In this document: positions 18,643 through 29,031 of the stretch, in pieces
How positions within the stretch are numbered: position 1 is the stretch's first letter
How the letters are laid out: each line of letters begins with the position of its first letter
NCBI RefSeq assembly: GCF_002752675.1
Contig: NZ_CP024608.1
Coordinates: 2,418,001-2,482,000, forward strand
Origin: Massilia violaceinigra
GTDB taxonomy: Bacteria > Pseudomonadota > Gammaproteobacteria > Burkholderiales > Burkholderiaceae_D
DNA: 64,000 nucleotides
Direction: 5' to 3'
The notes under the pieces: generated by a model
Databases searched by the model: none
What the model was told of the DNA's origin: nothing
The model's input: the letters and a program-made list of their open reading frames with translations, nothing else
Translations under genes and position numbers: made by a program

Positions 18643-19098
18643 ATGGCAGCACCCCAACTGAGCCTGAAAGGCCGTGCCCTGCGCTATCTCTCGATGCGCG
18701 AGCACAGCCGGCTTGAACTGGGGCGCAAGCTGGCGCGCCATGCGGAGGAGGGCGACGACGTCGACGCCCTGCTCGACTTCCTCGAAAAAAACAATTGGCT
18801 GTCGCAGGAACGTTTTTCCGAATCCCTGATTCACCGCCGCTCCGCGCGCTTCGGCAACAGCCGCATCATGGCCGAGCTGCAAAGTCACGGGGTCAAGGGC
18901 GAGGCCTTGCAGGAATTGAAGGCCGGACTGGCCGACAGCGAGACGGCGCGCGCCTGCGAAGTGTGGCAGCGCAAATTCGGTACGGTGGCGAGCGATCCCG
19001 CCGAGCGCAACAAGCAGATGCGGTTTCTGATGCAGCGAGGGTTTTCCCAGCGCGCGGTCAGGGCGGCGATGCAGGGGCGCGATCCCGATGATGACTAG
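18643..19098 (+). CDS. recX: regulatory protein RecX
   Basis: A 151-residue, all-helical RecX. It binds RecA filaments and limits their activity. The family pattern is clear: [19 protein letters not shown] at the N-terminus, [17 protein letters not shown] in the middle and RKFGT-type helices and MQRGFSQ at the end. It lies directly after recA and is probably transcribed with it. Confidence 0.95.
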   Translation: MAAPQLSLKGRALRYLSMREHSRLELGRKLARHAEEGDDVDALLDFLEKNNWLSQERFSESLIHRRSARFGNSRIMAELQSHGVKGEALQELKAGLADSETARACEVWQRKFGTVASDPAERNKQMRFLMQRGFSQRAVRAAMQGRDPDDD

Positions 19099-19187
19099 GT
19101 ATTTTCTCTGATTTGCTGTTCCGCTTGCCGCCTCCCCGGCGCCTGAGCGTGAGCAAGTGCGCCGCAACGCTGGCGCCGCTGCCCTGG

Positions 19188-19274
19188 GGCGGAAAAGCGG
19201 AGCGCCTTTCGCCGTATGCCGGAGGTGTTACACCGGCATACTCCTCAACGGTGGAAGGCGCTACGCTTTTCCGC
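19188..19274. repeat. long imperfect inverted repeat (hairpin element)
   Basis: Two arms of about 35-42 bases pair around a short centre: the outer GGCGGAAAAGCG and inner GTATGCCGG blocks recur in reverse complement, with one arm carrying a few extra bases. It stands in the 450-base stretch after recX that holds no supported gene. It resembles the palindromic intergenic repeats (REP-like) of proteobacteria. There is no long T-run, so a simple terminator is less likely. Confidence 0.7.
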
Positions 19275-19550
19275 CCTTTTCAATTTCCGGGTTTGTTGCA
19301 TTAGCCTACCTGTCGGCAGATCCATCAGATAAACTGCAAAGCCGAACACTTTGCGAATCAACATGTCCCCTTCAAAAGGATGCGCTTTCTGATCGATGTG
19401 CTCCTGGTTTGCATCCGCTGGTTTGTGCCTTACACACTGAGCTGCCGGCACCTTAGGGAGCCGGTGGAAGAGCGCTCCCATGGCTTGTAGCGAACTGCCT
19501 GAAAATTGCGAAGAGCGTACCCGACGTGAAAAGGAAAAGGAAGATCAAGA

Positions 19551-19758
19551 GTGAGTAAGAATTCGATCAACGAACAAAGTGCTGAGTATCAGGAGGCGCT
19601 TCGGATCATAAGCACATCGGATCCGGACGTTTTGAGGGCAACAAAATTGTTGCAGCAAGGTGTGTTATTAGGTGACCCGCATGCGGCATATGCTTTAGGA
19701 ACTTGGTATTTTCATGCATCGAATGGGTTGGCGAAAGATGTCAAACGGGGAATTGTGC
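19551..19758 (+). pseudogene. Sel1-repeat protein, 3' end lost at an IS3 insertion
   Basis: A GTG start with a strong purine-rich ribosome-binding site (AAGGAAAAGGAAG) opens a frame of about 69 residues: a helical N-terminus and one Sel1-like unit (LLGDPHAAYALGTWYF). The frame then runs into the IS left end and picks up foreign residues. The sequence beyond the IS right end (from 21006) does not continue a Sel1 protein, so the remainder has been deleted rather than just separated. Confidence 0.7.
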
Positions 19759-19763
19759 TGTGG

Positions 19764-20947
<1,184 letters not shown>

Positions 20948-21266
20948 TTACTCCTCAGATGGTGGATTTTCCACCTATTGAGGTGTCCGGGCAAATTAGA
21001 CCACAGCAACGGCGTCAGGTCTGACAAACGGACACGTGCTGATGTCCCTTCCGGCCGATACCAAAATCGCGCCAACCGATGAAATTTCGCGCATCTTTCC
21101 CCTAAAAACCATGTTGCAGCGCAACTGGCCTCCCGCATGTGCTAAACTTTTGGGGTTTAAGCAGCGCCGCATGAGCGGTTGTTGCCGTAGAAGCTGCGGC
21201 AACGTGCACGAAGTGCACACCGGCTGCAACTATTTACGCCGCAATTACGGCATTGGTCTTGTCTTC

Positions 21267-21833
21267 ATGCCCCTGTCTTCTCCAGTCCCTCGCGCACTAC
21301 GGCATACGCGCGCCATCGAAGTCGAAGCGTTCGCGCGCGACGATGGCCTGTGGGATCTCGACGCCCGCATCACTGACGTCAAGGTACGCGACGTGACCCT
21401 GGCGTCCGGCGTACGCACTGGCGGCACCTACCTGCACAATCTGCACTTGCGCATCACCATCAACCGCGAACTGACCATTGTCGATGCCGAAGCCGCGTCC
21501 GATGCGGTTCCGTACCCTGGCTATTGCGATACCATAGCGCCGGCTTACAAAAAATTGATCGGCCTGTCCTTGATGAAGGGCTTTCGCCTTGGCGTCAAAG
21601 AGCGGCTGTCCGGCGTGCTGGGCTGCACGCACCTGAGCGAACTGGCCCAGATCCTGCCGACCGCGGCGATCCAGGCCTACGCCAACGACGTGATCCAGAC
21701 CCGCGACGGGGCCGGCCACGACCCCTTGCCGGATAAGCCGTTCCAGATCGATAAATGCCATGCCCTGCGTGCCGAGGGTCCTGCCGTCGCGGTGTACTAT
21801 CCGCGCTGGGTGGCGAAAGCTGTACCGGGTTAG
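21267..21833 (+). CDS. DUF2889 family protein
   Basis: A 188-residue protein of unknown function that fits the DUF2889 pattern: HTRAIEVEAFARDDGLWDL near the start, HNLHLRITIN, DAVPYPGYC and GCTHLSELAQILP. The start at 21267 is chosen because homologous-looking sequence begins there; the open frame upstream to 21036 is not protein-like. The 261 bases between the IS3 end and this start contain no supported gene. It precedes sucC by 75 bases, but its role is not known. Confidence 0.8.
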   Translation: MPLSSPVPRALRHTRAIEVEAFARDDGLWDLDARITDVKVRDVTLASGVRTGGTYLHNLHLRITINRELTIVDAEAASDAVPYPGYCDTIAPAYKKLIGLSLMKGFRLGVKERLSGVLGCTHLSELAQILPTAAIQAYANDVIQTRDGAGHDPLPDKPFQIDKCHALRAEGPAVAVYYPRWVAKAVPG

Positions 21834-21908
21834 CCTCGCTTTCCCGTTTTTTTCTCGCATTTCAAACCGTATTTTCTACAAATCAGTATCAGAAGAAGGG
21901 AAGCCAGC

Positions 21909-23081
21909 ATGAAAATCCATGAGTATCAAGGCAAAGAAATCCTCCGGCAGTATGGAGTGACGGTACCGCGCGGCATTCCGTGCTTGTCCGTGGAAGAGGC
22001 TGTAAAAGCAGCCGAGACGCTCGGCGGTCCGGTCTGGGTAGTCAAGGCACAGATCCATGCTGGCGGTCGCGGCAAGGGTGGCGGCGTGAAAGTCGCCAAG
22101 TCGATGGAACAAGTCAAGGAATACGCAGAGCAGATCCTGGGCATGCAGCTGATCACGCACCAGACCAGCCCGGAAGGCCAGAAAGTGCGCCGCCTGCTGA
22201 TCGAAGAAGGCGCGGACATCAAGAAAGAACTGTACGTGTCGCTGGTCACCGACCGTGTCAGCCAGCGCGTGGTGCTGATGGCATCCTCCGAAGGCGGCAT
22301 GGACATCGAAGAAGTTGCCCACTCGAACCCGGAAAAAATCCACCATATCGCGATCGACCCATCGGTCGGCCTGACCGACGCCGAAGCGGACGACATTTCG
22401 GCCAAGATCGGCGTGCCGCCTGAATCGATCGCCGACGCGCGCGTTCAGCTGCAGGGCCTGTACAAAGCCTACTGGGAAACCGACGCATCGCTGGCTGAAA
22501 TCAACCCGCTGATCCTGACCGGTTCCGGCAAGGTCATCGCCCTCGACGCCAAATTCAACTTCGATTCGAACGCTCTGTATCGCCAGCCGAACATCGTCGC
22601 TTACCGCGACCTGGACGAAGAAGACGCGGCCGAAGTCGAAGCATCGAAGTTCGACCTGGCTTACATCTCGCTCGACGGCAACATCGGCTGCCTGGTGAAT
22701 GGCGCCGGCCTGGCCATGGCCACCATGGACACCATCAAGCTGTTCGGTGGCGAGCCTGCCAACTTCCTCGACGTGGGCGGCGGCGCAACGGCGGAAAAAG
22801 TGACCGAAGCGTTCAAGATCATGTTGAAGAATCCAGGCCTGAAAGCCATCCTGGTCAACATTTTCGGCGGCATCATGCGTTGCGACGTGATCGCCGAAGG
22901 CGTGATCACCGCATCGAAGGCCGTTTCCCTGACCGTGCCGCTGGTTGTGCGCATGAAGGGCACCAACGAAGACATCGGCAAGAAGATGCTGGCCGACTCC
23001 GGCCTGCCGATCATCGCCGCCGATACGATGGAAGACGCAGCCAAGGCCGTGGTAGCGGCTGCTGCTGCTCATAAAGCCTAA
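21909..23081 (+). CDS. sucC: succinyl-CoA ligase (ADP-forming) subunit beta
   Basis: A 390-residue SucC. With SucD it converts succinyl-CoA, ADP and phosphate to succinate, ATP and CoA in the TCA cycle. The ATP-grasp N-terminus begins [12 protein letters not shown], followed by [18 protein letters not shown]. The ligase domain has [11 protein letters not shown] and [10 protein letters not shown]. It ends 25 bases before sucD, with an AAGGA ribosome site between, so both are made from one message. Confidence 0.98.
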   Translation: MKIHEYQGKEILRQYGVTVPRGIPCLSVEEAVKAAETLGGPVWVVKAQIHAGGRGKGGGVKVAKSMEQVKEYAEQILGMQLITHQTSPEGQKVRRLLIEEGADIKKELYVSLVTDRVSQRVVLMASSEGGMDIEEVAHSNPEKIHHIAIDPSVGLTDAEADDISAKIGVPPESIADARVQLQGLYKAYWETDASLAEINPLILTGSGKVIALDAKFNFDSNALYRQPNIVAYRDLDEEDAAEVEASKFDLAYISLDGNIGCLVNGAGLAMATMDTIKLFGGEPANFLDVGGGATAEKVTEAFKIMLKNPGLKAILVNIFGGIMRCDVIAEGVITASKAVSLTVPLVVRMKGTNEDIGKKMLADSGLPIIAADTMEDAAKAVVAAAAAHKA

Positions 23082-23106
23082 TCCGGCCTAATTCGAAGGA
23101 ACAAAC

Positions 23107-23988
23107 ATGTCGATTCTGATCAATAAAGATACAAAAGTAGTCACCCAGGGGATTACCGGCAAGACCGGTCAATTCCACACCCGCATGTGCCGCGATTACG
23201 CGAATGGCAAGGAATGCTTCGTTGCCGGCGTGAACCCGAAGAAGGCCGGCGAAGATTTCGAAGGCATTCCTATTTTCGCTAACGTGGCGGAAGCGAAAAA
23301 AGAAACCGGCGCCAACGTGTCGGTCATCTACGTGCCGCCAGCAGGCGCTGCCGCCGCGATCTGGGAAGCCGTCGAAGCCGAACTCGACCTGGCAATCTGC
23401 ATCACCGAAGGCATTCCCGTGCGTGACATGATGGCGCTCAAGGACCGCATGGCCAAGGCCGGCTCCAAGACCCTGCTGCTGGGCCCGAACTGCCCAGGCT
23501 TGATCACCCCTGACGAAATCAAGATCGGCATCATGCCAGGTCACATCCACCGCAAGGGCCGCATTGGCGTGGTCTCGCGTTCGGGCACGTTGACGTACGA
23601 AGCAGTCGGCCAGCTGACCGCACTGGGCCTTGGCCAATCGTCGGCAGTGGGCATTGGCGGCGACCCGATCAACGGTTTGAAGCACATCGACGTCATGAAG
23701 ATGTTCAACGACGATCCTGATACCGACGCGGTCATCATGATCGGCGAAATCGGCGGTCCGGACGAAGCCAATGCGGCTTACTGGATCAAGGACAACATGA
23801 AAAAGCCGGTGGTGTGCTTCATCGCCGGCGTGACCGCGCCTCCGGGCAAGCGCATGGGCCATGCCGGCGCCCTGATTTCCGGTGGCGCCGACACGGCGCA
23901 AGCCAAGCTGGACATCATGGAAGCCTGCGGCATCAAGGCCACCAAAAACCCGTCGGAAATGGCGCGTTTGCTGAAAGCCATGCTGTAA
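23107..23988 (+). CDS. sucD: succinyl-CoA ligase (ADP-forming) subunit alpha
   Basis: A 293-residue SucD, the CoA-binding and phosphorylated subunit. [10 protein letters not shown] near the start begins the Rossmann fold; [10 protein letters not shown] and SRSGTLTYE are conserved. The phosphohistidine is His252 in [12 protein letters not shown]. Length and motifs are standard. Confidence 0.98.
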   Translation: MSILINKDTKVVTQGITGKTGQFHTRMCRDYANGKECFVAGVNPKKAGEDFEGIPIFANVAEAKKETGANVSVIYVPPAGAAAAIWEAVEAELDLAICITEGIPVRDMMALKDRMAKAGSKTLLLGPNCPGLITPDEIKIGIMPGHIHRKGRIGVVSRSGTLTYEAVGQLTALGLGQSSAVGIGGDPINGLKHIDVMKMFNDDPDTDAVIMIGEIGGPDEANAAYWIKDNMKKPVVCFIAGVTAPPGKRMGHAGALISGGADTAQAKLDIMEACGIKATKNPSEMARLLKAML

Positions 23989-24020
23989 TTTGTAAGCAAG
24001 GCCAAAGGTAGTGAATAATG

Positions 24021-24042
24021 ACGGGGAGCGCAGGCTCCCCGT
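24021..24042 (+). terminator. terminator-like hairpin after sucD
   Basis: A perfect nine-base stem (ACGGGGAGC with GCTCCCCGT) with a four-base loop, 33 bases after the sucD stop. Only a short T-rich tail follows, so termination may be partial, allowing some read-through into the FHA gene. Confidence 0.6.
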
Positions 24043-24076
24043 TCTCGTTGGCGGGTCACCCCCACGGAGGGCAAGA

Positions 24077-24670
24077 GTGGCGAAAATTATCATATCGCGC
24101 GATCACGCGGTGATACGAGAGGTCGAACTCGACAAGGACCGGATGACGCTCGGGCGCAGGCCCGACAGCGATATCGTGCTCCCGCACCCGGCGATGAGCG
24201 GCGCCCATGCGGCGTTCACGTTCATCCTGGACGATGTATTCCTGGAAGACCTGGGCAGCACCAATGGCACTTATGTGAACGGCAGGCGCGTGGCCAAGCA
24301 CATGCTGGAGGATCACGACACCATCGTTGTGGCGCGCTTCCAGCTCGAATTCATCGGCGGCCCGCGGCGTGTCGAACCGGAACCGGATGCTAATGCGGCC
24401 CCGATGGTGGGCGCGATCGAAGTCAAGACCGGCCCCAATGCCGGCAAGCGCCTGCTCCTGACCAAACCGCTGTCGACCTTGGGCAAACCCGGCGTGCAAG
24501 TCGTTGCGATCACGCGCCAGCATGGCGCCTATTATCTGGCCCATGTCGACGGTGACCTGGCCCCCCTGGTGAACGGTGTCGCTCCCGGGAAAACACCGCG
24601 CCGTCTGGCACATGGCGATGCCATTCAATTGGGCGGTGCCGATATGGTGTTTTGCCTGGCCCGGGAGTAG
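24077..24670 (+). CDS. FHA domain protein
   Basis: A 197-residue protein. The GTG at 24077 is chosen because GGAGG lies six bases before it and the product then starts at the conserved strand AKIIISRDHAVIRE; a start at 24011 would overlap the hairpin. The N-terminal FHA domain has GRRPDSDIVLPHP, SGAHAAF and LGSTNGTYVNGRR, which bind phosphothreonine peptides. The C-terminal half looks like a second, degenerate FHA-like unit (AGKRLLLTKPLSTLGKP). Partner unknown; the pilin array begins 214 bases downstream. Confidence 0.88.
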   Translation: MAKIIISRDHAVIREVELDKDRMTLGRRPDSDIVLPHPAMSGAHAAFTFILDDVFLEDLGSTNGTYVNGRRVAKHMLEDHDTIVVARFQLEFIGGPRRVEPEPDANAAPMVGAIEVKTGPNAGKRLLLTKPLSTLGKPGVQVVAITRQHGAYYLAHVDGDLAPLVNGVAPGKTPRRLAHGDAIQLGGADMVFCLARE

Positions 24671-24815
24671 GCCCCTGATCGGCACGCGGCGTGTTTAAGT
24701 TGTGATGTGGCAAAATTTGTCGCCCTTGTGACGAAATTTTGCAAAGCGGCAGCGAAAAGTGGCGCTTGGACTGGCGAGCGAGGCGCGTCATAGCCCAGAA
24801 ACCATGAAAATGCGA

Positions 24816-24831
24816 TGGCACGGCAATTGCT
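24816..24831 (+). promoter_or_regulatory. sigma54 (-24/-12) promoter of the first pilin gene
   Basis: TGGCAC, five bases, TTGCT: a perfect match to the sigma54 consensus, 53 bases before the pilin ATG. TGTC and TGTGAC motifs lie about 90-97 bases upstream, suitable for a PilR-type activator. Confidence 0.88.
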
Positions 24832-24883
24832 ATACCTCTTAAATAGTTAATCAGTGGCAATTTTCACTGCTCGGAGGAATACA

Positions 24884-25327
24884 ATGAACACTATTCTGAA
24901 ATCGCGGGCCAAACAGCAAGGTTTTACGCTGATTGAACTCATGATTGTCGTTGCGATTATCGGCATTTTGGCTAGCGTGGCCCTGCCTGCTTACCAGACC
25001 TACGTGTCACGTTCGCAAGCAACAGCTGGCCTGGCGGAAATCGCCGCAGGCAAGGTCGTTGTTGAAACCAAAATCTCGGAAGGGCTCGACGCCGCTATTT
25101 CGCTCCCTGAAGAACTCGGCCTGAAGGACAGTACGAAACGCTGTGAGATCACCGTGCAGGTGGACGCCTCCGGTGTGGCAAAGCTCCAATGTACCTTGAA
25201 AGGGAACGCGAGCGTCGATGGCTTGGTTATCGCATGGGACCGCACCGCCGGCGCGCCGGGCGTGCCCGCCAGCTGGACGTGCACCTCCACCATCCCGGCT
25301 AACCTGAAGCCAAAAAATTGTAGCTGA
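24884..25327 (+). CDS. type IV major-pilin-like protein, divergent member of the array
   Basis: A 147-residue prepilin. The start has GGAGG six bases upstream. The class III leader [13 protein letters not shown] precedes FTLIELM, so PilD would cleave before Phe14, with Glu5 of the mature protein present. The hydrophobic alpha1 helix follows ([16 protein letters not shown]). The body differs clearly from the later copies ([15 protein letters not shown]) but keeps paired cysteines near the C-terminus. It has its own sigma54 promoter and terminator, so it is an independent unit. Confidence 0.92.
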   Translation: MNTILKSRAKQQGFTLIELMIVVAIIGILASVALPAYQTYVSRSQATAGLAEIAAGKVVVETKISEGLDAAISLPEELGLKDSTKRCEITVQVDASGVAKLQCTLKGNASVDGLVIAWDRTAGAPGVPASWTCTSTIPANLKPKNCS

Positions 25328-25344
25328 AGTGATTTTTGACTAGA

Positions 25345-25373
25345 AAAGCCCCTGGGATCCAGGGGCTTTTTTT
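25345..25373 (+). terminator. rho-independent terminator of the first pilin gene
   Basis: A ten-base stem (AAGCCCCTGG with CCAGGGGCTT), three-base loop and T-run, 18 bases after the stop codon. Confidence 0.9.
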
Positions 25374-25375
25374 AT

Positions 25376-25547
25376 CCTATCGTGCCGCAGCTGTGCCGCC
25401 GACGGGCTCTGCCGTCGCCTGGACTAGCCATGAGGCTGCTCAAGTTGTGGCTGCCTTGGCTGAAATTACTCCAGGTAAAGTCCACGTAGAAACCAACGTG
25501 GCGGAAAGCACTGTGGTCAGTGCTCCTATTGAGATGGGCCTGAGCCC
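25376..25547 (+). pseudogene. decayed pilin gene, 5' fragment (split by IS630)
   Basis: From about 25426 the translation reads [20 protein letters not shown], plainly the pilin core [21 protein letters not shown]. Upstream the match fades: the hydrophobic helix region is corrupted, and no leader, start codon or promoter remains. The frame breaks at the TA at 25548-25549 where IS630 inserted. Joining this end to 28511 restores the frame as Leu-Ser-Pro-Ser-Thr-Lys-Arg-Cys, matching the intact copies. The left boundary is approximate. Confidence 0.85.
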
Positions 25548-25671
25548 TAGTGTCCCGAGTTAAAAGTTCATTGAATAATTTCTTCTATGATCTATATTGG
25601 TAACTGTTCAGCCTGAATGACCAAAGCAATCAGCGGTTGTAAACTATGTGCAATTGCCGCATCATGTTGTC

Positions 25672-27081
25672 ATGCCACCGAAACCGCCTCGTCCCGACCT
25701 CACGCACCTGTCCGATACCGATAAGGACCGGCTCATCGACGCCTTGTTTGCGCGCCTGGACGCGGTCGAAGCGAAACTGGGCATGACCAGCGAGAATTCG
25801 AGCAAACCGCCATCGTCGGATGGCCTAGCGAGAAAGCCGAAGACTAGCTCGTTGCGCGGCAAGTCTGGCAAGGCGGTTGGAGGCCAACCTGGCCATAAAG
25901 GCAGCACGCTCAAGAGGGTGGCCGAGCCCACCGGAACGGAGGATCATCCGCCGTCGCACTGCGACCGCTGCCACAGTGCGTTGCCCCTGGAGCAGGCAAA
26001 AATGCTGGACAGCCGTCAGGTATTCGATGTGCCGGCGATGAGCTTCGAGGTGATCGAACACCGCGTCTACACGGTCGTATGCGCCTGCGGCCAGCGGCAC
26101 GACAGCGCTTTTCCCGCCGCAGTCAGCGAAGTGGCGCAATACGGTCCGAATGTGCGCGCACTGGGCGTGCATCTGACCCAAGGACAGATGCTGCCATATG
26201 CCCGCGCCGCCGAGTTGATTTGCGAGATGACGGGCTTATCGGTGTCGCTGGCAACGCTGCACGCATGGGTTGGCGATGCCAGCGTGGCTTTGCAAGGCAC
26301 AGCCGACCTGATCGCACGGCAGTTGCACCACGCGCCAGTGCTGTGCGCCGACGAATCCGGCCTGCGTGTGGACGGCAAGCTGCACTGGATGCATGTGGCG
26401 GCCACTGCGGATCTCACCTGGTACGGCATGCACGCAAAGCGCGGCCTGGAGGCTATCGTCGCGCATGGCATTCTGCCCAAACGCCTCGGCGTCCTGGTGC
26501 ACGACTGCTGGGCTCCCTACTGGAAACTCGACGATGGCCTGCACGCCTTGTGCAATGCTCATCTCCTTCGAGAACTGGTTTATGCGCAAGAGGTGACCGG
26601 CCAGGACTGGCCGGCCGCCATGACGGAACTGCTGCTCAACGCTCATAGACTGAGCGCGGCGGCGCGCCAGCAAGGCCGGCCATTTGACGCCGATGCCATC
26701 GCCGCCTTCACCACCGTCTACAACGATATCGTGCGCGCAGGCGAACAATTGAACCCTCTCAAACTCAAGCCCGACGGAAAACGTGGTCGCTGCAAACAGT
26801 CCGACGCCCACAATTTGCTGCGCCGCTTCCGACTGCACGCCGACGCCATCTTGCGCTTCATCGCCGACCCCACCGTCCCGTTCTCCAACAATATTGCTGA
26901 ACGGGCCGTGCGCATGCCCAAGGTCAAACAGAAAATATCGGGCTGCTTCCGCACCGTTACCGGCGCCGCCAACTTCTGCACCATCCGCTCCTGCCTCGAC
27001 ACGCTACGCAAGCAGGGACACAGCATGTTGGAAGTGCTGCGTCGGGCATTTGCTGGCGATCCGATCATGCCAGCTGCGTAG
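25672..27081 (+). CDS. IS66-family transposase
   Basis: About 469 residues. The N-terminus has a coiled region and ENSSKPPSSDG and GGQPGHKG, then a Cys-rich zinc-finger-like stretch (HCDRCHSALP). The DDE catalytic core has CADESGLRVDG, VLVHDCWAPYW and NNIAERAVRMPKVKQK. The frame is intact. The start at 25672 is chosen for the conserved Pro-rich beginning; 25648 is possible. No TnpA/TnpB partners are present, unlike the IS66 at 34306-36628. Confidence 0.9.
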   Translation: MPPKPPRPDLTHLSDTDKDRLIDALFARLDAVEAKLGMTSENSSKPPSSDGLARKPKTSSLRGKSGKAVGGQPGHKGSTLKRVAEPTGTEDHPPSHCDRCHSALPLEQAKMLDSRQVFDVPAMSFEVIEHRVYTVVCACGQRHDSAFPAAVSEVAQYGPNVRALGVHLTQGQMLPYARAAELICEMTGLSVSLATLHAWVGDASVALQGTADLIARQLHHAPVLCADESGLRVDGKLHWMHVAATADLTWYGMHAKRGLEAIVAHGILPKRLGVLVHDCWAPYWKLDDGLHALCNAHLLRELVYAQEVTGQDWPAAMTELLLNAHRLSAAARQQGRPFDADAIAAFTTVYNDIVRAGEQLNPLKLKPDGKRGRCKQSDAHNLLRRFRLHADAILRFIADPTVPFSNNIAERAVRMPKVKQKISGCFRTVTGAANFCTIRSCLDTLRKQGHSMLEVLRRAFAGDPIMPAA

Positions 27082-27113
27082 CGGCCGAACAGTTAACAAT
27101 CGCATTCAATACC

Positions 27114-27377
27114 ATGGTCAAACCGAAGCGCAAACTGACCTCCGCCCAGAAAAGGGAGAAGGCGCAGTTCATGACAATCTTCATCAACGGAAAACAAAAA
27201 CGGGTGCGTCGTCCGGTCCTGATCGACGGCCTGGGTCCCGATGAGTTCTACTTGCGAAATGCCGATTCGATCGCGCTGCATCAAGACGGGCTATGGGAAT
27301 GCATAGCGGCGGCCGAACAAGGCGACATCGCTTTCACCGATGCGAATGACGCGGATTGCTTTGGTCATTCAGGCTGA
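27114..27377 (+). CDS. small protein encoded within the IS66-type element, unknown function
   Basis: An 87-residue basic-then-acidic protein (KPKRKLTSAQKREKAQF at the start, acidic C-terminus) placed between the transposase and the right inverted repeat, 33 bases after the transposase stop. I recognise no domain. Its last codons run into the inverted repeat. It could be an accessory transposition protein or a passenger; the coding call rests on position and open frame only. Confidence 0.5.
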   Translation: MVKPKRKLTSAQKREKAQFMTIFINGKQKRVRRPVLIDGLGPDEFYLRNADSIALHQDGLWECIAAAEQGDIAFTDANDADCFGHSG

Positions 27378-27422
27378 ATAGTTACCTATATTGTATGTAG
27401 TGAATACGATATGGAGGCGAAC

Positions 27423-28511
27423 ATGGGGGCTGGTCGTCCGAAGGCAGCGTTGGTTTTAGATGAGTCCGAACGTGAGCAGTTGGAGGTTTGGGCCAGGCGG
27501 CGCAAGACAGCGCAGGCATTGGCTCTGCGCTCCCGGATCATTCTGGCATGTTCCGACGGTTCCGAAAACAAGGCTGTGGCAGCACAACTCGCCATCGCGA
27601 AGCAGACCGTATGCAAATGGCGCGGACGTTTTTTGCAGTTGAGGCTCGATGGATTGCTTGATGCGCCTCGATCCGGTGCCCCGCGCACAATCGATGATGC
27701 CCGTGTCGATGCTGTGATTGCCAAGACGTTGGAAACCCAACCGATGAGTGCTACGCACTGGAGCACGCGCACCATGGCAAAAGAGGCGAAGCTGTCACAG
27801 ACGGCAGTAAGCCGGATCTGGCGCGCATTCGGCTTACAGCCACATCGTCAAGAAACTTTCAAGCTATCGACCCACCCGCTGTTCATCGAGAAAACGCGTG
27901 ATATCGTAGGTCTCTACATCGATCCGCCGGTCAAGGCCATGGTGCTGTGCGTTGATGAGAAAAGCCAGATTCAGGCACTCGACAGAACTCAGCCAATTCT
28001 TCCACTCGCCCCTGGCGTAGCAGAGCGACGGACCCACGATTACGAACGGCATGGCACGACCACGCTATTCGCCGCGCTGGACATCGCTACCGGCAAAGTT
28101 ATCGGTCAGTTGCACCGTCGGCATCGCAGCAGTGAGTTTCTAAAATTCCTGCGTACAATCGAGGCCTCGGTTCCAACCGATCTGGACATACACCTCGTGA
28201 TGGATAACTACGGCACGCACAAGACCCCAACTATCCGGAACTGGTTTGCACGCCACCCGCGCTTTCACGTCCATTTCACTCCAACCTCCGCCTCTTGGCT
28301 AAATCAGGTTGAGCGCTGGTTCGCTACCCTTACAGACAAACAGATTCGTCGTGGAACCCATCGCTCAACTCGCCAATTGGAGGATGCAATTCGCGCCTAC
28401 CTCAAGATAAACAACGCCGAACCGAAGCCATTTATCTGGACAAAATCAGTAGACGCTATCTTGGCAAGCATCGAGCGATTTTGTCTGCGAATTTCTAACT
28501 CAGGACACTAG
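27423..28511 (+). CDS. IS630-family transposase
   Basis: About 362 residues. The start at 27423 has GGAGG six bases upstream; an ATG at 27411 has none. The N-terminal helix-turn-helix ([20 protein letters not shown]) is followed by a DDE_3 core with [23 protein letters not shown] and LNQVERWF. The stop TAG is made of the duplicated target TA plus the first flanking base, so the protein's end depends on where the element landed. The IS66 insertion upstream probably separates it from its native promoter. Confidence 0.92.
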   Translation: MGAGRPKAALVLDESEREQLEVWARRRKTAQALALRSRIILACSDGSENKAVAAQLAIAKQTVCKWRGRFLQLRLDGLLDAPRSGAPRTIDDARVDAVIAKTLETQPMSATHWSTRTMAKEAKLSQTAVSRIWRAFGLQPHRQETFKLSTHPLFIEKTRDIVGLYIDPPVKAMVLCVDEKSQIQALDRTQPILPLAPGVAERRTHDYERHGTTTLFAALDIATGKVIGQLHRRHRSSEFLKFLRTIEASVPTDLDIHLVMDNYGTHKTPTIRNWFARHPRFHVHFTPTSASWLNQVERWFATLTDKQIRRGTHRSTRQLEDAIRAYLKINNAEPKPFIWTKSVDAILASIERFCLRISNSGH

Positions 28512-28695
28512 CACCAAACGTTGTTCGGCCATCTCCGCCATCACTGGCGTGAGTGGCGCTGGTTCCATCGCTTGCACCATCATCGGCAATACCGACGTAC
28601 CGGTCAAAGTCATCAAGTGGTCGCGTGCTGCTAACGGCACTTTGACATGTTCGTCGAGCGCGGACTTCAAATTCGAGCCAAAAGAATGCAACTAA
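28511..28695 (+). pseudogene. decayed pilin gene, 3' fragment
   Basis: Translates as the pilin C-terminal half: [19 protein letters not shown], then IKWSRAANGTLTCSSS and FEPKECN before TAA. It retains the cysteines that form the disulfide-bonded loop. It is the continuation of the fragment ending at 25547; the two together are one pilin gene that diverged from the others before IS630 split it. Confidence 0.88.
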
Positions 28696-28959
28696 TCTGG
28701 TAGCGCGGCTTCAGAGGACATGTCCGTAGTCGCTCTCACTACAGCCGGATTCCATTTCCTTTGCCCGGTAACGCGACGTGTCGTTACCCTTCCTGTCCGA
28801 TCGGCTGTCGTGTTGCCCCCACGCTGCGAGTCGCCGGCGGCTTTCCGCAACTGACAAAAAACGACCACGCGAATGACAATTTTCGCCGCAGTAGCGCATC
28901 AAAGCGTCACTTACTTGTCCTGCGGCTGCCTGGAAGGGCCGATGCGGGGCGAAACGGGC

Positions 28960-28975
28960 TGGCACGACATATGCT
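28960..28975 (+). promoter_or_regulatory. sigma54 promoter of pilin copy at 29032
   Basis: TGGCAC-N5-ATGCT: the -24 element is perfect, the -12 has one change from TTGCT. GG and GC are 12 bases apart as required, 57 bases before the ATG. GACA motifs at 28853 and 28875 fall at nearly the same offsets as in the later copies. Confidence 0.8.
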
Positions 28976-29031
28976 TAAGCTTATATGTGGTCCCTGAGTT
29001 CCGAATACATTCACAACGAGGAGTAGTAAAA

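Larger units (their letters stand above)
25599..27386 (+). mobile_element. IS66-family element (single transposase type) nested in IS630
   Basis: Terminal inverted repeats of 33 bases (starting GGTAACTGTTCAGCC and GGTAACTATTCAGCC) differ at one position. A TATATT duplication flanks the element (25593-25598 and 27387-27392). The length is 1,788 bases. It sits between the left end of IS630 and its transposase gene, so it may have cut off that gene's promoter. Confidence 0.9.
25550..28508 (+). mobile_element. IS630-family element, interrupted by an IS66-type element
   Basis: The ends are inverted repeats GTGTCCCGAGTTA and GTGTCCTGAGTTA, flanked by TA on both sides (25548-25549, 28509-28510), the standard IS630/Tc1 target duplication. 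Removing the nested element and its duplication leaves 1,165 bases, a normal IS630 length. It lies within a pilin pseudogene. Confidence 0.92.

Noticed and set aside
19245..19481. Minus-strand open frame of 78 codons after recX
   Set aside because: It overlaps the palindrome, has no ribosome site and shows no recognisable protein features.
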